In this document: piece after piece, positions 1 through 10,077 of the stretch
How the letters are laid out: each line of letters starts with the position of its first letter
Position numbering within the stretch: the stretch's first letter is position 1
NCBI GenBank assembly: GCA_021774195.1
Contig: JAJFJJ010000048.1
Coordinates: 1-42,282, forward strand
Reading direction: 5' to 3'
From: Nitrosomonas sp.
Lineage (GTDB): Bacteria > Pseudomonadota > Gammaproteobacteria > Burkholderiales > Nitrosomonadaceae
DNA length: 42,282 nt
Notes under the pieces: model-generated
What the model saw: the letters and a program-made list of their open reading frames with translations, nothing else
The model's database searches: none
What the model was told of the DNA's origin: nothing
Position numbers and translations under genes: made by a program

Positions 1-114
1 TTGATCGCTCCAGAAATGTCTAGTTTTATGAAATAAAACAAATATTCTGTCAAATGCCACACACCCTTCAGGTGAGCTACGCTATGATGCTTATAGCACA
101 CTGTTCTTTATCTT

Positions 115-209
115 TTGCTGCGTTGCAATTCGTTGTAATAACTCGTTATTACGCCTTGCCAGAAATAAACAACAATGTACTCTTAGCACCATTCAACTGA
201 GGATTTTAG
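115..209. repeat. degenerate repeat copy A with an 18-bp palindrome
   Basis: The stretch holds the near-perfect palindrome GTAATAAC-TC-GTTATTAC (135-152). It is followed by a 58-base block (152-209) that begins CGCCTTGCC and ends TTCAACTGAGGATTTTAG. The same two end motifs occur with identical 40-base spacing at 13658-13715, and an ungapped comparison by eye gives about 38 of 58 identical bases. No protein is visible in bases 1-280. I read this as a decayed copy of a dispersed non-coding repeat, perhaps a MITE remnant. Its exact ends are unknown. Confidence 0.4.
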
Positions 210-282
210 TATAAACAAATTAACAACGACCAAGATGGTTTTGATGTGAAATTTAACGGGACAGTGGTGGATTCTTTTAACA

Positions 283-311
283 AAAAAACGCCCCATTTAT
301 GGGGCGTTTTT
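283..311 (-). terminator. Rho-independent terminator downstream of pilin gene
   Basis: ACGCCCCAT and ATGGGGCGT form a GC-rich stem flanked by A and T runs on both sides, so it can work in either direction. On the minus strand it lies about 75 bases after the pilin stop codon and is followed by seven T residues. It therefore most likely ends the pilin transcript. Confidence 0.85.
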
Positions 312-383
312 GTTGTTGTTTGCTAATTAGAAATATTGTGTTGCTTTTTATTATCTTTTCTGTGTAACTATTGGTTATCCAGG

Positions 384-830
384 TTAATTTGTTACAAACC
401 CTTTGGTTAAGCATGCGCCAGAATACGCCCATGTTAATCGTTGAGTACCGGCGGCACCTTCAGCAGTGGGTGTGAGTACGCAAGTGTCTGCTGCCAAAAT
501 ACCCTTAAAGGCATTTGGTGTTGCCGTAATTACTCCATCAACTACGGCCAAGCTGTTAAATGCTTTTGCTGTAGTGGTTGTAGGTGTTACCGGCATATTG
601 GTCGCTGTACCGCCGTTAGTAGCAGCATCCAAATCGGCTAGCGCTATTCCAGATTGGAATCCAACATCAACCGCTGTTTTGTAAGGTGTCATGGCGTTAG
701 TCACTTCGGTATACGCAGCTTTTTTTATGTAGTCTTGATAAGCAGGAACCGCAACTGCAGCCAAAATACCAATAATAGCCACAACAATCATCAATTCAAT
801 GAGTGTAAAACCTTTTTGTACTTGTTTCAT
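384..830 (-). CDS. pilA: type IV pilin major subunit (PilA/PilE-like)
   Basis: This 148-residue prepilin has a short 7-residue basic leader (MKQVQKG) followed by the prepilin peptidase site and helix [20 protein letters not shown]. Cleavage falls after the Gly, and Glu5 of the mature protein is present. Two cysteines near the C terminus (DTC...GAC) fit the disulfide loop of type IVa major pilins. The protein would be assembled into surface pili for adhesion, twitching or DNA uptake. The start is backed by AAAGGAG about 9 bases upstream. A sigma-54-type promoter and a strong terminator frame it as a single-gene unit, which is common for major pilins. The hydrophobic helix identifies the family firmly, but a minor pilin cannot be fully excluded. 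Confidence 0.9.
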   Translation of the reverse strand: MKQVQKGFTLIELMIVVAIIGILAAVAVPAYQDYIKKAAYTEVTNAMTPYKTAVDVGFQSGIALADLDAATNGGTATNMPVTPTTTTAKAFNSLAVVDGVITATPNAFKGILAADTCVLTPTAEGAAGTQRLTWAYSGACLTKGFVTN

Positions 831-884
831 GAGAGCTCTCCTTTAAGGTAAAAAATGTTCCGTATAGTGCATGGTTCTATATCA

Positions 885-900
885 GCATTATTCGTGCCAA
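885..900 (-). promoter_or_regulatory. sigma-54 (RpoN) promoter for pilin gene
   Basis: On the minus strand the sequence reads TTGGCACGAATAATGC. This matches the -24/-12 consensus TGGCAC-N5-TTGC in all but one base. The GG and GC dinucleotides are separated by exactly ten bases, as RpoN requires. Transcription would start near 873, leaving a leader of roughly 40 bases before the pilin ATG. Major pilin genes in Pseudomonas and relatives are transcribed by RpoN with PilR, so the match fits known biology. Confidence 0.8.
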
Positions 901-1029
901 CTTTCAGAGTGAAGATTTTGATATCAGGCTTAGTTTATTTGTATGGGTAAATCGGTATTTTTTAATAGAGTAAATTTTTTGCAAATCGGTTTTCAACTGG
1001 TTCTATAGTAACGATTAGTGGCAGATGAT

Positions 1030-3831
1030 TCAACCGTTGAAGACTTCTTCCCATAATGCAATCACGGCATTGCGTTCATCGTTTAGTTGGTTGGCTTCAA
1101 CACGGATAAACTCCTGTAGGTGTTTTTCTGATGGTGCGATACCGGCTAGATCTGGGTCGCTGTTTAGTCTCTCTCGATGTTGTATGCGTCTAAATTTTCG
1201 GTAAGTGGTACGTACGTTCTCGGCACGCTGGGTGGAAATTAAACCAAGCTCCCCTGCAAGTTTCAATAATGCAATGTTACCAATATTCCCTGTTAATTCA
1301 GGATGTTTGTTGGCATATCCCAGTACTAAATATTGTACGATAAATTCTACGTCAATAATTCCACCGCGATCATGCTTTATATCAAAAAAAGGCGATAAGT
1401 TTGGGTGCGCGTCAAACATTTTTTCACGCATTCTAAGGATGTCCTGTTTGAGTGTTACTAGATTTCGTGGTTGGCACAGGATCTCTTTTCTTGTGCTTTC
1501 AAAGGCTTTCGATACATGTTTGTCACCTGCTACAGCACGTGCTCGCGTTAAAGCTTGATGCTCCCACGCCCATGCTTGTGACTTTTGATATTGTGTGAAA
1601 GCTTCCAGAGAATGAACCAGCAACCCACTGGCGCCATTGGGGCGTAGGCGAAAGTCTGTTTGGTATAGCAAACCGGCAGAAGTATGTTGTGTTAACCAAG
1701 TGTTGATACTTTGCCCAAGTTTAGTGTAAGTTTCTGTTGCGTCAGGATTACTGTCGTTAAAAAGGAAGATTAGGTCAAGGTCGGATGCGTAACCTAATTC
1801 CTTGCCCCCCAGCTTGCCATAACCAATGATTGCAAAGGCAGGTTTTTCACAATGGCGTTTCTTTAAACTACTCCAGGCTTGATTCAGTACGGTTTTTAAC
1901 ACTAAATCAGCAAGCTCGGTTAAATGGTCGCTGAGTGTTTCCAAAAATAGTGAGCCTTCTAGGTCGCTGACGAGTAGTTGGAAGACTAGTGCATGTTGAA
2001 AGTGACGCAAATGGTCCATTTGCCACTCAATTACGTCACTTTTTGGATTGTCGGCGTGATTTAATTGATAGAGCAGTTCTTTTTCGATGTTTTTCCAGTC
2101 TGGTAAGGTGTGGGGAGTCTCATATTGTAGTAGTTCATCCAAAAGAATCGGGTGTCTACCCAGATAATCACTTGCCCATTGACTGATGCTGACCAATTTT
2201 GCTACACGTGGCAATGTGTCTGGATGTTCCAGTAACAGCGCTAGATAGGATTGATGTGGACTGATGGTTTCCAGCAATTTCAACATACGTTCAAGCGTGA
2301 TATCAATCGGTGGGAATGGTGCAACGGCTTCAATCAGACTGGGGATAAGTGTCTTAATTTGTTGTTGGCTGAACTCGGATAGTTGGTGATAAAAAGTGCT
2401 GTGATAAAATTTCTGTAAGCGTTCAGAGGTTTTTTCCGGGTCGGTAAAACCCATCGTGCTGAGTTGGGTTGTGGCGGCTTCTGACTTAGTTGTGTCTTTC
2501 CTGTCTTCGGATTTTGCTGGCCACAAATAGGCTAGAATGTCGTGTCTCGGTGATTTCTTGGGTTCAGCAAAGATTAGTTCAAAATGGCGGGTGACATGCC
2601 TGCGATGCAAGTCAAGTTGTTGCATGAATTGATGGTGCGAGGGAAAACCCATGGCTGTAGCGATCAATATTTGTTCCGGAGATTGATCCGGCAAAGTTTG
2701 TGTTTGTTGGTCGTCTAGATACTGTAAGCGGTGTTCTAACTTGCGTAAAAAGTGATAGGCGTCAATTAGTTCGGCGACCGTTTCTGTAGGGAGTTGTTGT
2801 TTTTGTTTCAGGCGTCGTAAAACCTCTAGTGTTGGTCGGATACACAAATCAATGTCACGGCCGCCACGGATTAATTGAAAAACCTGTGTGATAAATTCGA
2901 TTTCTCTAATGCCGCCAGGCCCAAGTTTGATATTATTGTGCATTTCACGGCGTTCAACTTCTTTGCGCATTTGGGCATGTAAACGCCGCATGGACTCGTA
3001 GGCGCCAAAGTCCAGGTACTTACGAAACACAAACGGTCTAATGATTCGTTCCATTAGTTTCGATTTTGTTTCGATACTGGTTTGATCGGAAATCACCCGT
3101 CCTTTAATCCAGGCATATCGCTCCCATTCTCGCCCTTGCGTGGCAAAGTATTCATTCAACATAGCGAAGCTAATTGCCAGCGGGCTGTTTTCGCCGTGGG
3201 GACGTAAACGGGTGTCAACACGAAACACATAGCCATCCACAGTGTAGTCATTTAAGCTTGAAATTAATTTGCGCCCAAGACGGGCGAAATATTCGTGATT
3301 TGAGATTGGTTTTCTGCCATCGGTTTCACCATCCTCAGGGTAAATAAAAATCAAATCCACATCGGATGAAACATTCAGTTCACCACCCCCTAGTTTTCCC
3401 ATTGCGACAACCAACATTCGTTGTATGGTATTGCTTTGTTGGCCTTTAGGTAGCCCAAAACGTGTAGGTTGTGCCAGCCAGTTTTCATGGTATTTAAGTG
3501 TAAAGTTGATGGTAACTTCCGCTAAATGGGTCATGCTAGTCATGACTTCTGTTAAATCGGCTTGGCCACTGAGATCACGCGTAGCAAGGCGTAGAATGAC
3601 TTGTTTTCGCAAGTGGCGTAATACGCGATTTAAATCGTTTTCATCCTGAATATTAATTGCAGTTGAATCCAGATAAGCCTGCATTGCTTCCCGGGTGAAT
3701 GGATGCTGCAAGTTATTTAATAGGATTTCTTTTTGTGCTTGTTCGTTGTTCAATATACGTTGCACGTATTGACTAAACGGCAGTATGGCGGTGACGTATT
3801 CTTGTGTTTTTTTGCGGGTTGTATTCATCAT
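1030..3831 (-). CDS. glnE: glutamine synthetase adenylyltransferase/adenylyl-removing enzyme
   Basis: This large bifunctional enzyme switches glutamine synthetase activity by adding or removing AMP, under control of the PII protein. Two nucleotidyltransferase cores are visible: an N-terminal one with MGKLGGGELNVSSDVDLIF (adenylyl-removing half) and a C-terminal one with GYGKLGGKELGYASDLDLIF (adenylylating half). Each is followed by its GlnE/PII-uridylyl helical region. The length (about 933-948 residues) is normal for the family. The ORF track starts at a TTG (3876) without a convincing ribosome site. I prefer the ATG pair at 3831/3828, though neither has a strong Shine-Dalgarno sequence. It is transcribed divergently from the nitrilase-family gene, with about 120 bases between them. 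Confidence 0.95.
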   Translation of the reverse strand: MMNTTRKKTQEYVTAILPFSQYVQRILNNEQAQKEILLNNLQHPFTREAMQAYLDSTAINIQDENDLNRVLRHLRKQVILRLATRDLSGQADLTEVMTSMTHLAEVTINFTLKYHENWLAQPTRFGLPKGQQSNTIQRMLVVAMGKLGGGELNVSSDVDLIFIYPEDGETDGRKPISNHEYFARLGRKLISSLNDYTVDGYVFRVDTRLRPHGENSPLAISFAMLNEYFATQGREWERYAWIKGRVISDQTSIETKSKLMERIIRPFVFRKYLDFGAYESMRRLHAQMRKEVERREMHNNIKLGPGGIREIEFITQVFQLIRGGRDIDLCIRPTLEVLRRLKQKQQLPTETVAELIDAYHFLRKLEHRLQYLDDQQTQTLPDQSPEQILIATAMGFPSHHQFMQQLDLHRRHVTRHFELIFAEPKKSPRHDILAYLWPAKSEDRKDTTKSEAATTQLSTMGFTDPEKTSERLQKFYHSTFYHQLSEFSQQQIKTLIPSLIEAVAPFPPIDITLERMLKLLETISPHQSYLALLLEHPDTLPRVAKLVSISQWASDYLGRHPILLDELLQYETPHTLPDWKNIEKELLYQLNHADNPKSDVIEWQMDHLRHFQHALVFQLLVSDLEGSLFLETLSDHLTELADLVLKTVLNQAWSSLKKRHCEKPAFAIIGYGKLGGKELGYASDLDLIFLFNDSNPDATETYTKLGQSINTWLTQHTSAGLLYQTDFRLRPNGASGLLVHSLEAFTQYQKSQAWAWEHQALTRARAVAGDKHVSKAFESTRKEILCQPRNLVTLKQDILRMREKMFDAHPNLSPFFDIKHDRGGIIDVEFIVQYLVLGYANKHPELTGNIGNIALLKLAGELGLISTQRAENVRTTYRKFRRIQHRERLNSDPDLAGIAPSEKHLQEFIRVEANQLNDERNAVIALWEEVFNG

Positions 3832-3951
3832 TGCAATTTGTTTGCCTGAATATCTGTTGATTTCTTTGGAAATCAAAATAGAACCGAGTAAGAGTAGGTG
3901 TTAAAATCTGCTGCAGTTTATAATTTGTGAGAACAGGATATCTCTGAGATT

Positions 3952-4815
3952 ATGTCGAATGATACAACTATTCGTGCTGAAGTGGCAGTAGAAAAGAAGC
4001 TGAAAAATAAATTTCGAGCGGCGGCGATTCAAATGGCCTCGGGGTCCAGTGTGTCGGCCAATCTCGAACAGGCTTTGCGTTTGATTGAAGATGCGGCTGC
4101 GCAAGGCGCCAAGCTTGTTGTATTGCCGGAATATTTTTGTATCATGGGAATGAAGGATGCAGATAAACTGACCGTGATGGAAAAAGCGGGTGATGGGCCG
4201 ATACAGTTGTTCTTGAGTGAGACAGCAAAACATTTAGGTATTTGGTTAGTGGGTGGGTCGGTACCGTTACAATCACCTGATCCCGGTAAAGTTTACAATA
4301 GCTGCTTAGTTTATGCGGATGATGGTCAGCTGGTTGCACGTTATGACAAGATTCATTTGTTTGGTATGAAGCTTCGTCATGAGTGCTATGCGGAGGAAAA
4401 AACGATCAAAGCAGGTGGCGAAGTCGTGACTGTGGATTCACCGTTTGGTCGCATTGGTTTGTCAATATGTTACGATCTACGCTTCCCGGAACTCTACCGT
4501 ATGATGGGGAATGTCGATATTATTCTGGCGCCTGCTGCGTTTACGGCACTAACAGGAAAAGCACATTGGGAAGTTTTGGTGCGTGCACGGGCGATTGAGA
4601 ATCTGGCTTATGTCATTGCGCCAGCGCAAGGCGGTTACCATGTTAATGGACGTGAAACCAATGGTGATAGCATGATTGTTGATCCTTGGGGGACTGTGAT
4701 GGAACGTATGCCCCGCGGCTCGGGTGCTGTGGTGGCAACAATTGATCCAGGCTATCAGGAAAGTTTACGTGTGAGTTTACCCGCATTGGATCACCGTAGT
4801 TTACAAAAATATTAA
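3952..4815 (+). CDS. carbon-nitrogen hydrolase (Nit/deaminated-glutathione-amidase type)
   Basis: This is a member of the nitrilase superfamily with all three catalytic residues: Glu in VVLPEYF (about 60), Lys in YDKIHLF (about 133) and Cys in SICYDLRFPELYR (about 173). The LSICYDLRFPELYR signature is characteristic of the Nit1 branch, whose studied members hydrolyse deaminated glutathione as a metabolite-repair step. The substrate here is inferred. The N terminus carries about 20 residues before the usual start of the fold (FRAAAIQMASG). No better ATG lies downstream, so I keep this start. It lies next to tldD, an order common in betaproteobacteria. Confidence 0.88.
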   Translation: MSNDTTIRAEVAVEKKLKNKFRAAAIQMASGSSVSANLEQALRLIEDAAAQGAKLVVLPEYFCIMGMKDADKLTVMEKAGDGPIQLFLSETAKHLGIWLVGGSVPLQSPDPGKVYNSCLVYADDGQLVARYDKIHLFGMKLRHECYAEEKTIKAGGEVVTVDSPFGRIGLSICYDLRFPELYRMMGNVDIILAPAAFTALTGKAHWEVLVRARAIENLAYVIAPAQGGYHVNGRETNGDSMIVDPWGTVMERMPRGSGAVVATIDPGYQESLRVSLPALDHRSLQKY

Positions 4816-4884
4816 TTGATCGTGATGTGGTCTTGATAGATTACATTGAAATATATAAATGACTTTTAGAATAAGACAAATACT

Positions 4885-6354
4885 ATGACAACAGAAAGTA
4901 TTGCCGGAGTAAATGATTATTATGCGATAGCTGACCGTTGTTTATTGTCTCCATATCATATTGATCATACCAATTTACAGCAGGTGTTTGGTCAAATTCT
5001 GACGCATGAGATTGACTATGCGGATTTATATTTCCAATATAGTCGTTCAGAGGGCTGGATGTTGGAAGAAGGAATTGTTAAATCCGGGAGCTTTAACATT
5101 GAACAAGGGGTTGGGGTTCGTGCCATTAGCGGCGACAAAACCGGGTTCGCTTATTCCGATGATATTAGTTTGTCTGCATTGGAATCTGCGGCAAAAGCCA
5201 CGCGTGCGATTGCAAGCCAGGGGGGGGCTCAGACCGTTCAAATTAGTAGGAATAGTATCAGTGAGAAGCCTCAGTTGTACTTGCCTGAGGACCCTATAGC
5301 GAGTCTTCGTGATGGCGATAAAGTTGCGTTATTGGAGAAACTTGAGCGCTATGCTCGACAGCTTGATTCGCGTGTTATTCAGGTTGTTGCATCGCTGGCT
5401 GGAGAGTATGAAGTCATATTGGTGACACGCAGTGACGGCTTGTTGGCTGCTGATGTGCGTCCATTGGTGCGTTTGTCCTTACAGGTGATTGCTGAGGAAA
5501 ACGGGCGACGTGAGCAAGGTGCTGCTGGTGGAGGTGGACGCTTTAGTTATGCTTATTTCAGCGATGATATCTTGCAAGACTATGCGCAAAAAGCAGTGCA
5601 TCAAGCGACTGTGAATTTAGATGCGCGTCCGGCACCGGCTGGTACCATGACGGTGGTTTTAGGTAATGGTTGGCCGGGGATATTATTGCACGAAGCGATT
5701 GGGCATGGTTTGGAAGGAGATTTTAACCGGAAAGGCAGTTCTGCTTTTTCTGGTCGTGTCGGTGAGCGCGTGGCCGCGCCGGGTGTAACCGTAGTCGATG
5801 ACGGGACCATTCCGCAACGACGAGGTTCATTAAATGTAGATGATGAAGGAAACCCGACTCAATGCACTACATTGATTGAAGACGGCATATTAAAAGGGTA
5901 TTTGCAAGATAGCCTGAATGCACGTTTAATGAATTTGCCGTTGACAGGAAATGGCCGACGCGAATCGTTCGCGCATATTCCAATGCCACGCATGACGAAT
6001 ACTTATATGTTGAATGGTGATAAGGATCCAGAAGAAATCGTGGCTTCGGTAAAAAACGGGTTGTATGCTGCTAATTTCGGTGGTGGGCAAGTTGATATTA
6101 CCAGCGGAAAATTTGTTTTTTCTGCTGCTGAAGCGTATATGATTGAAGACGGTAAAATTACTTATCCAGTTAAAGGCGCGACCTTAATTGGGAATGGGCC
6201 TGATGTATTGACACGTGTCTCGATGATCGGTAATGACATGTCTCTTGACCCTGGTGTTGGCACTTGCGGGAAGGATGGGCAGAGTGTTCCTGTTGGTGTC
6301 GGTCAACCAACGCTGCGGGTGGACGGGTTAACGGTAGGAGGAACAGGAGGTTGA
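4885..6354 (+). CDS. tldD: metalloprotease TldD
   Basis: This 489-residue protein is of normal TldD size. The zinc motif HEAIGH (HExxxH, about residue 269) lies in the typical context [14 protein letters not shown]. The C-terminal region [21 protein letters not shown] resembles the metal-binding and substrate segment of TldD. In Escherichia coli TldD pairs with TldE (PmbA) in a cytoplasmic heterodimeric protease that trims unfolded peptides such as modified-peptide precursors and the CcdA antitoxin. The partner gene is not in this window. It lies 69 bases after the nitrilase-family gene and is probably co-transcribed with it. Confidence 0.95.
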   Translation: MTTESIAGVNDYYAIADRCLLSPYHIDHTNLQQVFGQILTHEIDYADLYFQYSRSEGWMLEEGIVKSGSFNIEQGVGVRAISGDKTGFAYSDDISLSALESAAKATRAIASQGGAQTVQISRNSISEKPQLYLPEDPIASLRDGDKVALLEKLERYARQLDSRVIQVVASLAGEYEVILVTRSDGLLAADVRPLVRLSLQVIAEENGRREQGAAGGGGRFSYAYFSDDILQDYAQKAVHQATVNLDARPAPAGTMTVVLGNGWPGILLHEAIGHGLEGDFNRKGSSAFSGRVGERVAAPGVTVVDDGTIPQRRGSLNVDDEGNPTQCTTLIEDGILKGYLQDSLNARLMNLPLTGNGRRESFAHIPMPRMTNTYMLNGDKDPEEIVASVKNGLYAANFGGGQVDITSGKFVFSAAEAYMIEDGKITYPVKGATLIGNGPDVLTRVSMIGNDMSLDPGVGTCGKDGQSVPVGVGQPTLRVDGLTVGGTGG

Positions 6355-6392
6355 CGGCCTGGTCTAGAGAATTTAAAGTCATTGATTTGTCC

Positions 6393-6476
6393 ATGATTAA
6401 ATCGAAGATGGCTTGGGAATTTATTTATAATTTTTTTAAACTTGTTGGAATTGATATTGGGATGCAGAAAGCATGA
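6393..6476 (+). CDS. candidate small ORF overlapping the ilvB start codon
   Basis: This 27-codon ORF, or 22 codons from the ATG at 6408, fills the gap between tldD and ilvB. Its stop overlaps the ilvB start as ATGA, the classic layout for translational coupling. The predicted peptide contains MAWEFIYNFFKLVGIDIG, a hydrophobic or amphipathic stretch with three Ile and one Val in the last 12 residues. Neither start has a clear ribosome site. It may be a coupling peptide or a branched-chain amino acid leader, or it may be chance. No known family was recognised. Confidence 0.3.
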   Translation: MIKSKMAWEFIYNFFKLVGIDIGMQKA

Positions 6477-8176
6477 GTGTGGAATTAACCGGTGCTGAAA
6501 TTACAGTGCGCTGTTTGCAGGAAGAGGGAATTGATTGTATTTTTGGTTATCCTGGTGGAGCGGTGCTGTTTCTTTATGATGAGCTATTTAAACAGGATAA
6601 AGTTCGGCATATTTTGGTGCGACATGAACAAGCGGCTGTACATGCGGCTGATGGTTATGCGCGCTCTAGCAATAAGGTTGGCGTGGCATTGGTTACTTCT
6701 GGTCCTGGTTTGACAAATGCGGTAACTGGTATTGCCACCGCTTATATGGATTCCATTCCAATGGTCATTATTAGCGGACAAGTGCCGACTGGTGCGATTG
6801 GCCTAGATGCGTTCCAGGAAGTTGATACGGTGGGAATCACTCGCCCATGTGTTAAACATAATTTCCTGGTGAAGGATGTAGCCGATTTGGCAGAGACCAT
6901 AAAAAAGGCGTTTTACATCGCGTCAACGGGTCGTCCAGGCCCGGTTTTGGTGGATATCCCGAAAGATATTACCCAACATAAAGCGTCGTTTTCTTATCCC
7001 AGTAAAGTGACAATGCGTTCTTATAACCCGGTTGTGAAAGGTCATTCTGGACAAATTAAGAGAGCAGTGGATTTGATCCTTAGTGCCAAACGGCCTGTTG
7101 TTTATGCTGGTGGCGGTATTATTTTAAGCGATGCTGCAAAGCAACTGACAGAAATGGTGCAATTGCTAGATTACCCTTGCACTAATACTTTGATGGGGCT
7201 GGGCGGATACCCTGCTACGGATAAACAGTTTGTGGGAATGTTGGGAATGCACGGCACATATGAAGCTAATATGGCGATGCAGTATTGTGATGTGCTGATT
7301 GCTGTCGGTACGCGCTTTGATGATCGAGTGATCGGGAATCCTAAACATTTTTCTAATGAAAACAGGAAAATCATACATATTGATATTGATCCCTCGTCTA
7401 TTTCTAAGCGTGTCAAGGTTGATGTGCCGATTGTCGGTAATGTTCCAGATGTATTGAAGGAATTGATTAAGTTACTAAAAGCAAGTGAAGGAAAATTTGA
7501 TCAGGCAGCTTTGAAAGATTGGTGGAAACAAATTGACTTGTGGCGTGACCGAGACTGTTTGAAGTATGACCGCGAAAGCAAAATCATAAAACCGCAGCAA
7601 GTGATAGAGCAGCTTTATAATATTACCAAAGGCGATGCCTTTGTGACATCAGATGTCGGGCAGCACCAAATGTGGGCAGCTCAATTTTATAAATTTGATA
7701 AGCCTCGACGTTGGATTAACTCCGGTGGACTGGGAACGATGGGGTTTGGAATGCCTGCGGCAATGGGGGTTCAATTGGCGAACCCAAAGGGTAAGGTGGC
7801 GTGTATAACCGGAGAAGCCAGTATACAAATGTGCATCCAGGAACTCTCTACCTGTAAACAATATAAATTGCCGTTGAAGATCATTACTTTAAATAATCGT
7901 TATATGGGAATGGTTAGACAATGGCAGGAATTCTTTCATGGTAATCGTTATGCTGAGTCTTATATGAATGCTTTGCCTGATTTTGTGAAGCTTGCGGAAA
8001 GTTATGGTCATGTGGGTATGCGAATTGAACAACCAGAAGATGTTGAAGCTGCGTTAAAAGAAGCATTTAAACTCAAGGATCAGTTAGTATTTATGGACTT
8101 TATTACTGACCAAACTGAAAATGTTTTCCCAATGGTGCCTGGTGGTAAAGGTCTTTCTGAAATGATTCTGGTGTAA
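6473..8176 (+). CDS. ilvB: acetolactate synthase large (catalytic) subunit
   Basis: This is the thiamine-diphosphate enzyme for the first common step of valine, leucine and isoleucine synthesis (two pyruvate to acetolactate, or pyruvate plus 2-oxobutyrate). The N-terminal domain has the catalytic Glu in RHEQAAVHAADGYAR. The FAD/central domain follows, and the C-terminal cofactor motif is TGEASIQMCIQELS...LNNRYMGM. The 567 residues fit the biosynthetic family. The start ATG sits in an ATGA overlap with a small upstream ORF and has only a weak ribosome site (GGGA, 10 bases away). The regulatory subunit gene begins 5 bases after its stop. Confidence 0.96.
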   Translation: MSVELTGAEITVRCLQEEGIDCIFGYPGGAVLFLYDELFKQDKVRHILVRHEQAAVHAADGYARSSNKVGVALVTSGPGLTNAVTGIATAYMDSIPMVIISGQVPTGAIGLDAFQEVDTVGITRPCVKHNFLVKDVADLAETIKKAFYIASTGRPGPVLVDIPKDITQHKASFSYPSKVTMRSYNPVVKGHSGQIKRAVDLILSAKRPVVYAGGGIILSDAAKQLTEMVQLLDYPCTNTLMGLGGYPATDKQFVGMLGMHGTYEANMAMQYCDVLIAVGTRFDDRVIGNPKHFSNENRKIIHIDIDPSSISKRVKVDVPIVGNVPDVLKELIKLLKASEGKFDQAALKDWWKQIDLWRDRDCLKYDRESKIIKPQQVIEQLYNITKGDAFVTSDVGQHQMWAAQFYKFDKPRRWINSGGLGTMGFGMPAAMGVQLANPKGKVACITGEASIQMCIQELSTCKQYKLPLKIITLNNRYMGMVRQWQEFFHGNRYAESYMNALPDFVKLAESYGHVGMRIEQPEDVEAALKEAFKLKDQLVFMDFITDQTENVFPMVPGGKGLSEMILV

Positions 8177-8181
8177 AAGAA

Positions 8182-8673
8182 ATGCGACATATTATTTCTC
8201 TATTAATGGAAAATGAAGCGGGTGCTTTGTCTCGGGTGGCGGGTCTATTTTCGGCGCGTGGTTACAATATTGAATCACTTTCGGTAGCACCAACGGAAGA
8301 TCCAACCTTATCACGTATGACGTTGGTAACCATTGGTTCCGATGAAGTGATTGAACAAGTAACCAAACAGTTGAATAAGCTGATTGAAGTGGTCAAAGTA
8401 GTCGACTTAAACGATGGCTGTCATATTGAACGTGAATTGATGCTAGTGAAGGTACGTGCTGTGGGTCAAGATCGTGAGGAAATAAAACGCCTGGTGGAGA
8501 TATTCCGTGGTTGTATTATTGATGTAACGGATAAATCCTATACTATCGAGTTAACTGGAACCAGTTCAAAGCTTGATGCGTTTCTTGAAGCCATAGAAAA
8601 TAGCTGTATTTTGGAAACAGTGCGTACGGGCGCTTCAGGGATTGGGCGCGGAGAATGGATTTTAAAGGTATAA
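8182..8673 (+). CDS. ilvH: acetolactate synthase small (regulatory) subunit
   Basis: This 163-residue protein has an N-terminal ACT domain (MRHIISLLMENEAGALSRVAGLFSARGYNIESL) and the usual C-terminal ALS small-subunit domain. It binds valine and confers feedback inhibition on the catalytic subunit. It starts five bases after ilvB and is certainly in the same operon. The letters ilvH and ilvN are used interchangeably for this length class. Downstream the operon is interrupted by an inverted-repeat element before ilvC. Confidence 0.95.
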   Translation: MRHIISLLMENEAGALSRVAGLFSARGYNIESLSVAPTEDPTLSRMTLVTIGSDEVIEQVTKQLNKLIEVVKVVDLNDGCHIERELMLVKVRAVGQDREEIKRLVEIFRGCIIDVTDKSYTIELTGTSSKLDAFLEAIENSCILETVRTGASGIGRGEWILKV

Positions 8674-8731
8674 TCAACGGCTCTGAATTAACGTAAGTTT
8701 GAGTTGGTTGGCGGTGAATACGGAAAATATC

Positions 8732-8880
8732 TTATGGACGCCTCTAAAAATTCAGATTTTTAAACAAGACAAGGCAAGAGCAAAAAATATTGGCGCAGCA
8801 TATAACAGATATGTAAGGTAATATTTTTTGTGAGTAACGCAGTATTGTGATGAGATATGAATTTTTAGAGGTGTCCTTAT
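8732..8880. mobile_element. MITE-like element between ilvH and ilvC
   Basis: The terminal inverted repeats are GGACGCCTCTAAAAATTCA (8736-8754) and, on the opposite strand at 8858-8876, GGACACCTCTAAAAATTCA. That is 18 of 19 identical bases. Both ends are flanked by TTAT (8732-8735 and 8877-8880), a plausible 4-bp target duplication. The 141-bp element has no ORF. Inside it, GCAAAAAATATT and AATATTTTTTG form a further dyad, so the transcript could fold into a long hairpin. It resembles a non-autonomous derivative of an insertion sequence. The parent transposon is not in the window. Confidence 0.75.
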
Positions 8881-8916
8881 GATTGTATTGGGGTATTGTG
8901 TCTGTGCCACTTGTGA

Positions 8917-9954
<1,038 letters not shown>

Positions 9955-9966
9955 GTTTTATCAATT

Positions 9967-10020
9967 AAATGTTGGTGCAATATGTCCTATTGGACAAGCG
10001 TTGGGCCAACATTTTCTTTA
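9967..10020 (+). terminator. probable Rho-independent terminator after ilvC
   Basis: AAATGTTGG (9967-9975) pairs with CCAACATTT (10006-10014), enclosing a small inner hairpin GTCC-TATT-GGAC. It is followed by a T-rich tail (TTTCTTTATTTT). It lies 12 bases after the ilvC stop and should separate ilvC from psd. Confidence 0.65.
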
Positions 10021-10077
10021 TTTTCCGAGGTTATTATAATAAGTTGTAGTAGTTATTAGATCTTAAGAATTCTATTT

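Noticed and set aside
7800-7850. IlvB cofactor motif reads GEASIQM instead of GDGSIQM
   Set aside because: A Glu at this place is, as I recall, common in betaproteobacterial acetolactate synthases. The rest of the motif is intact, so it is not evidence of an inactive enzyme.
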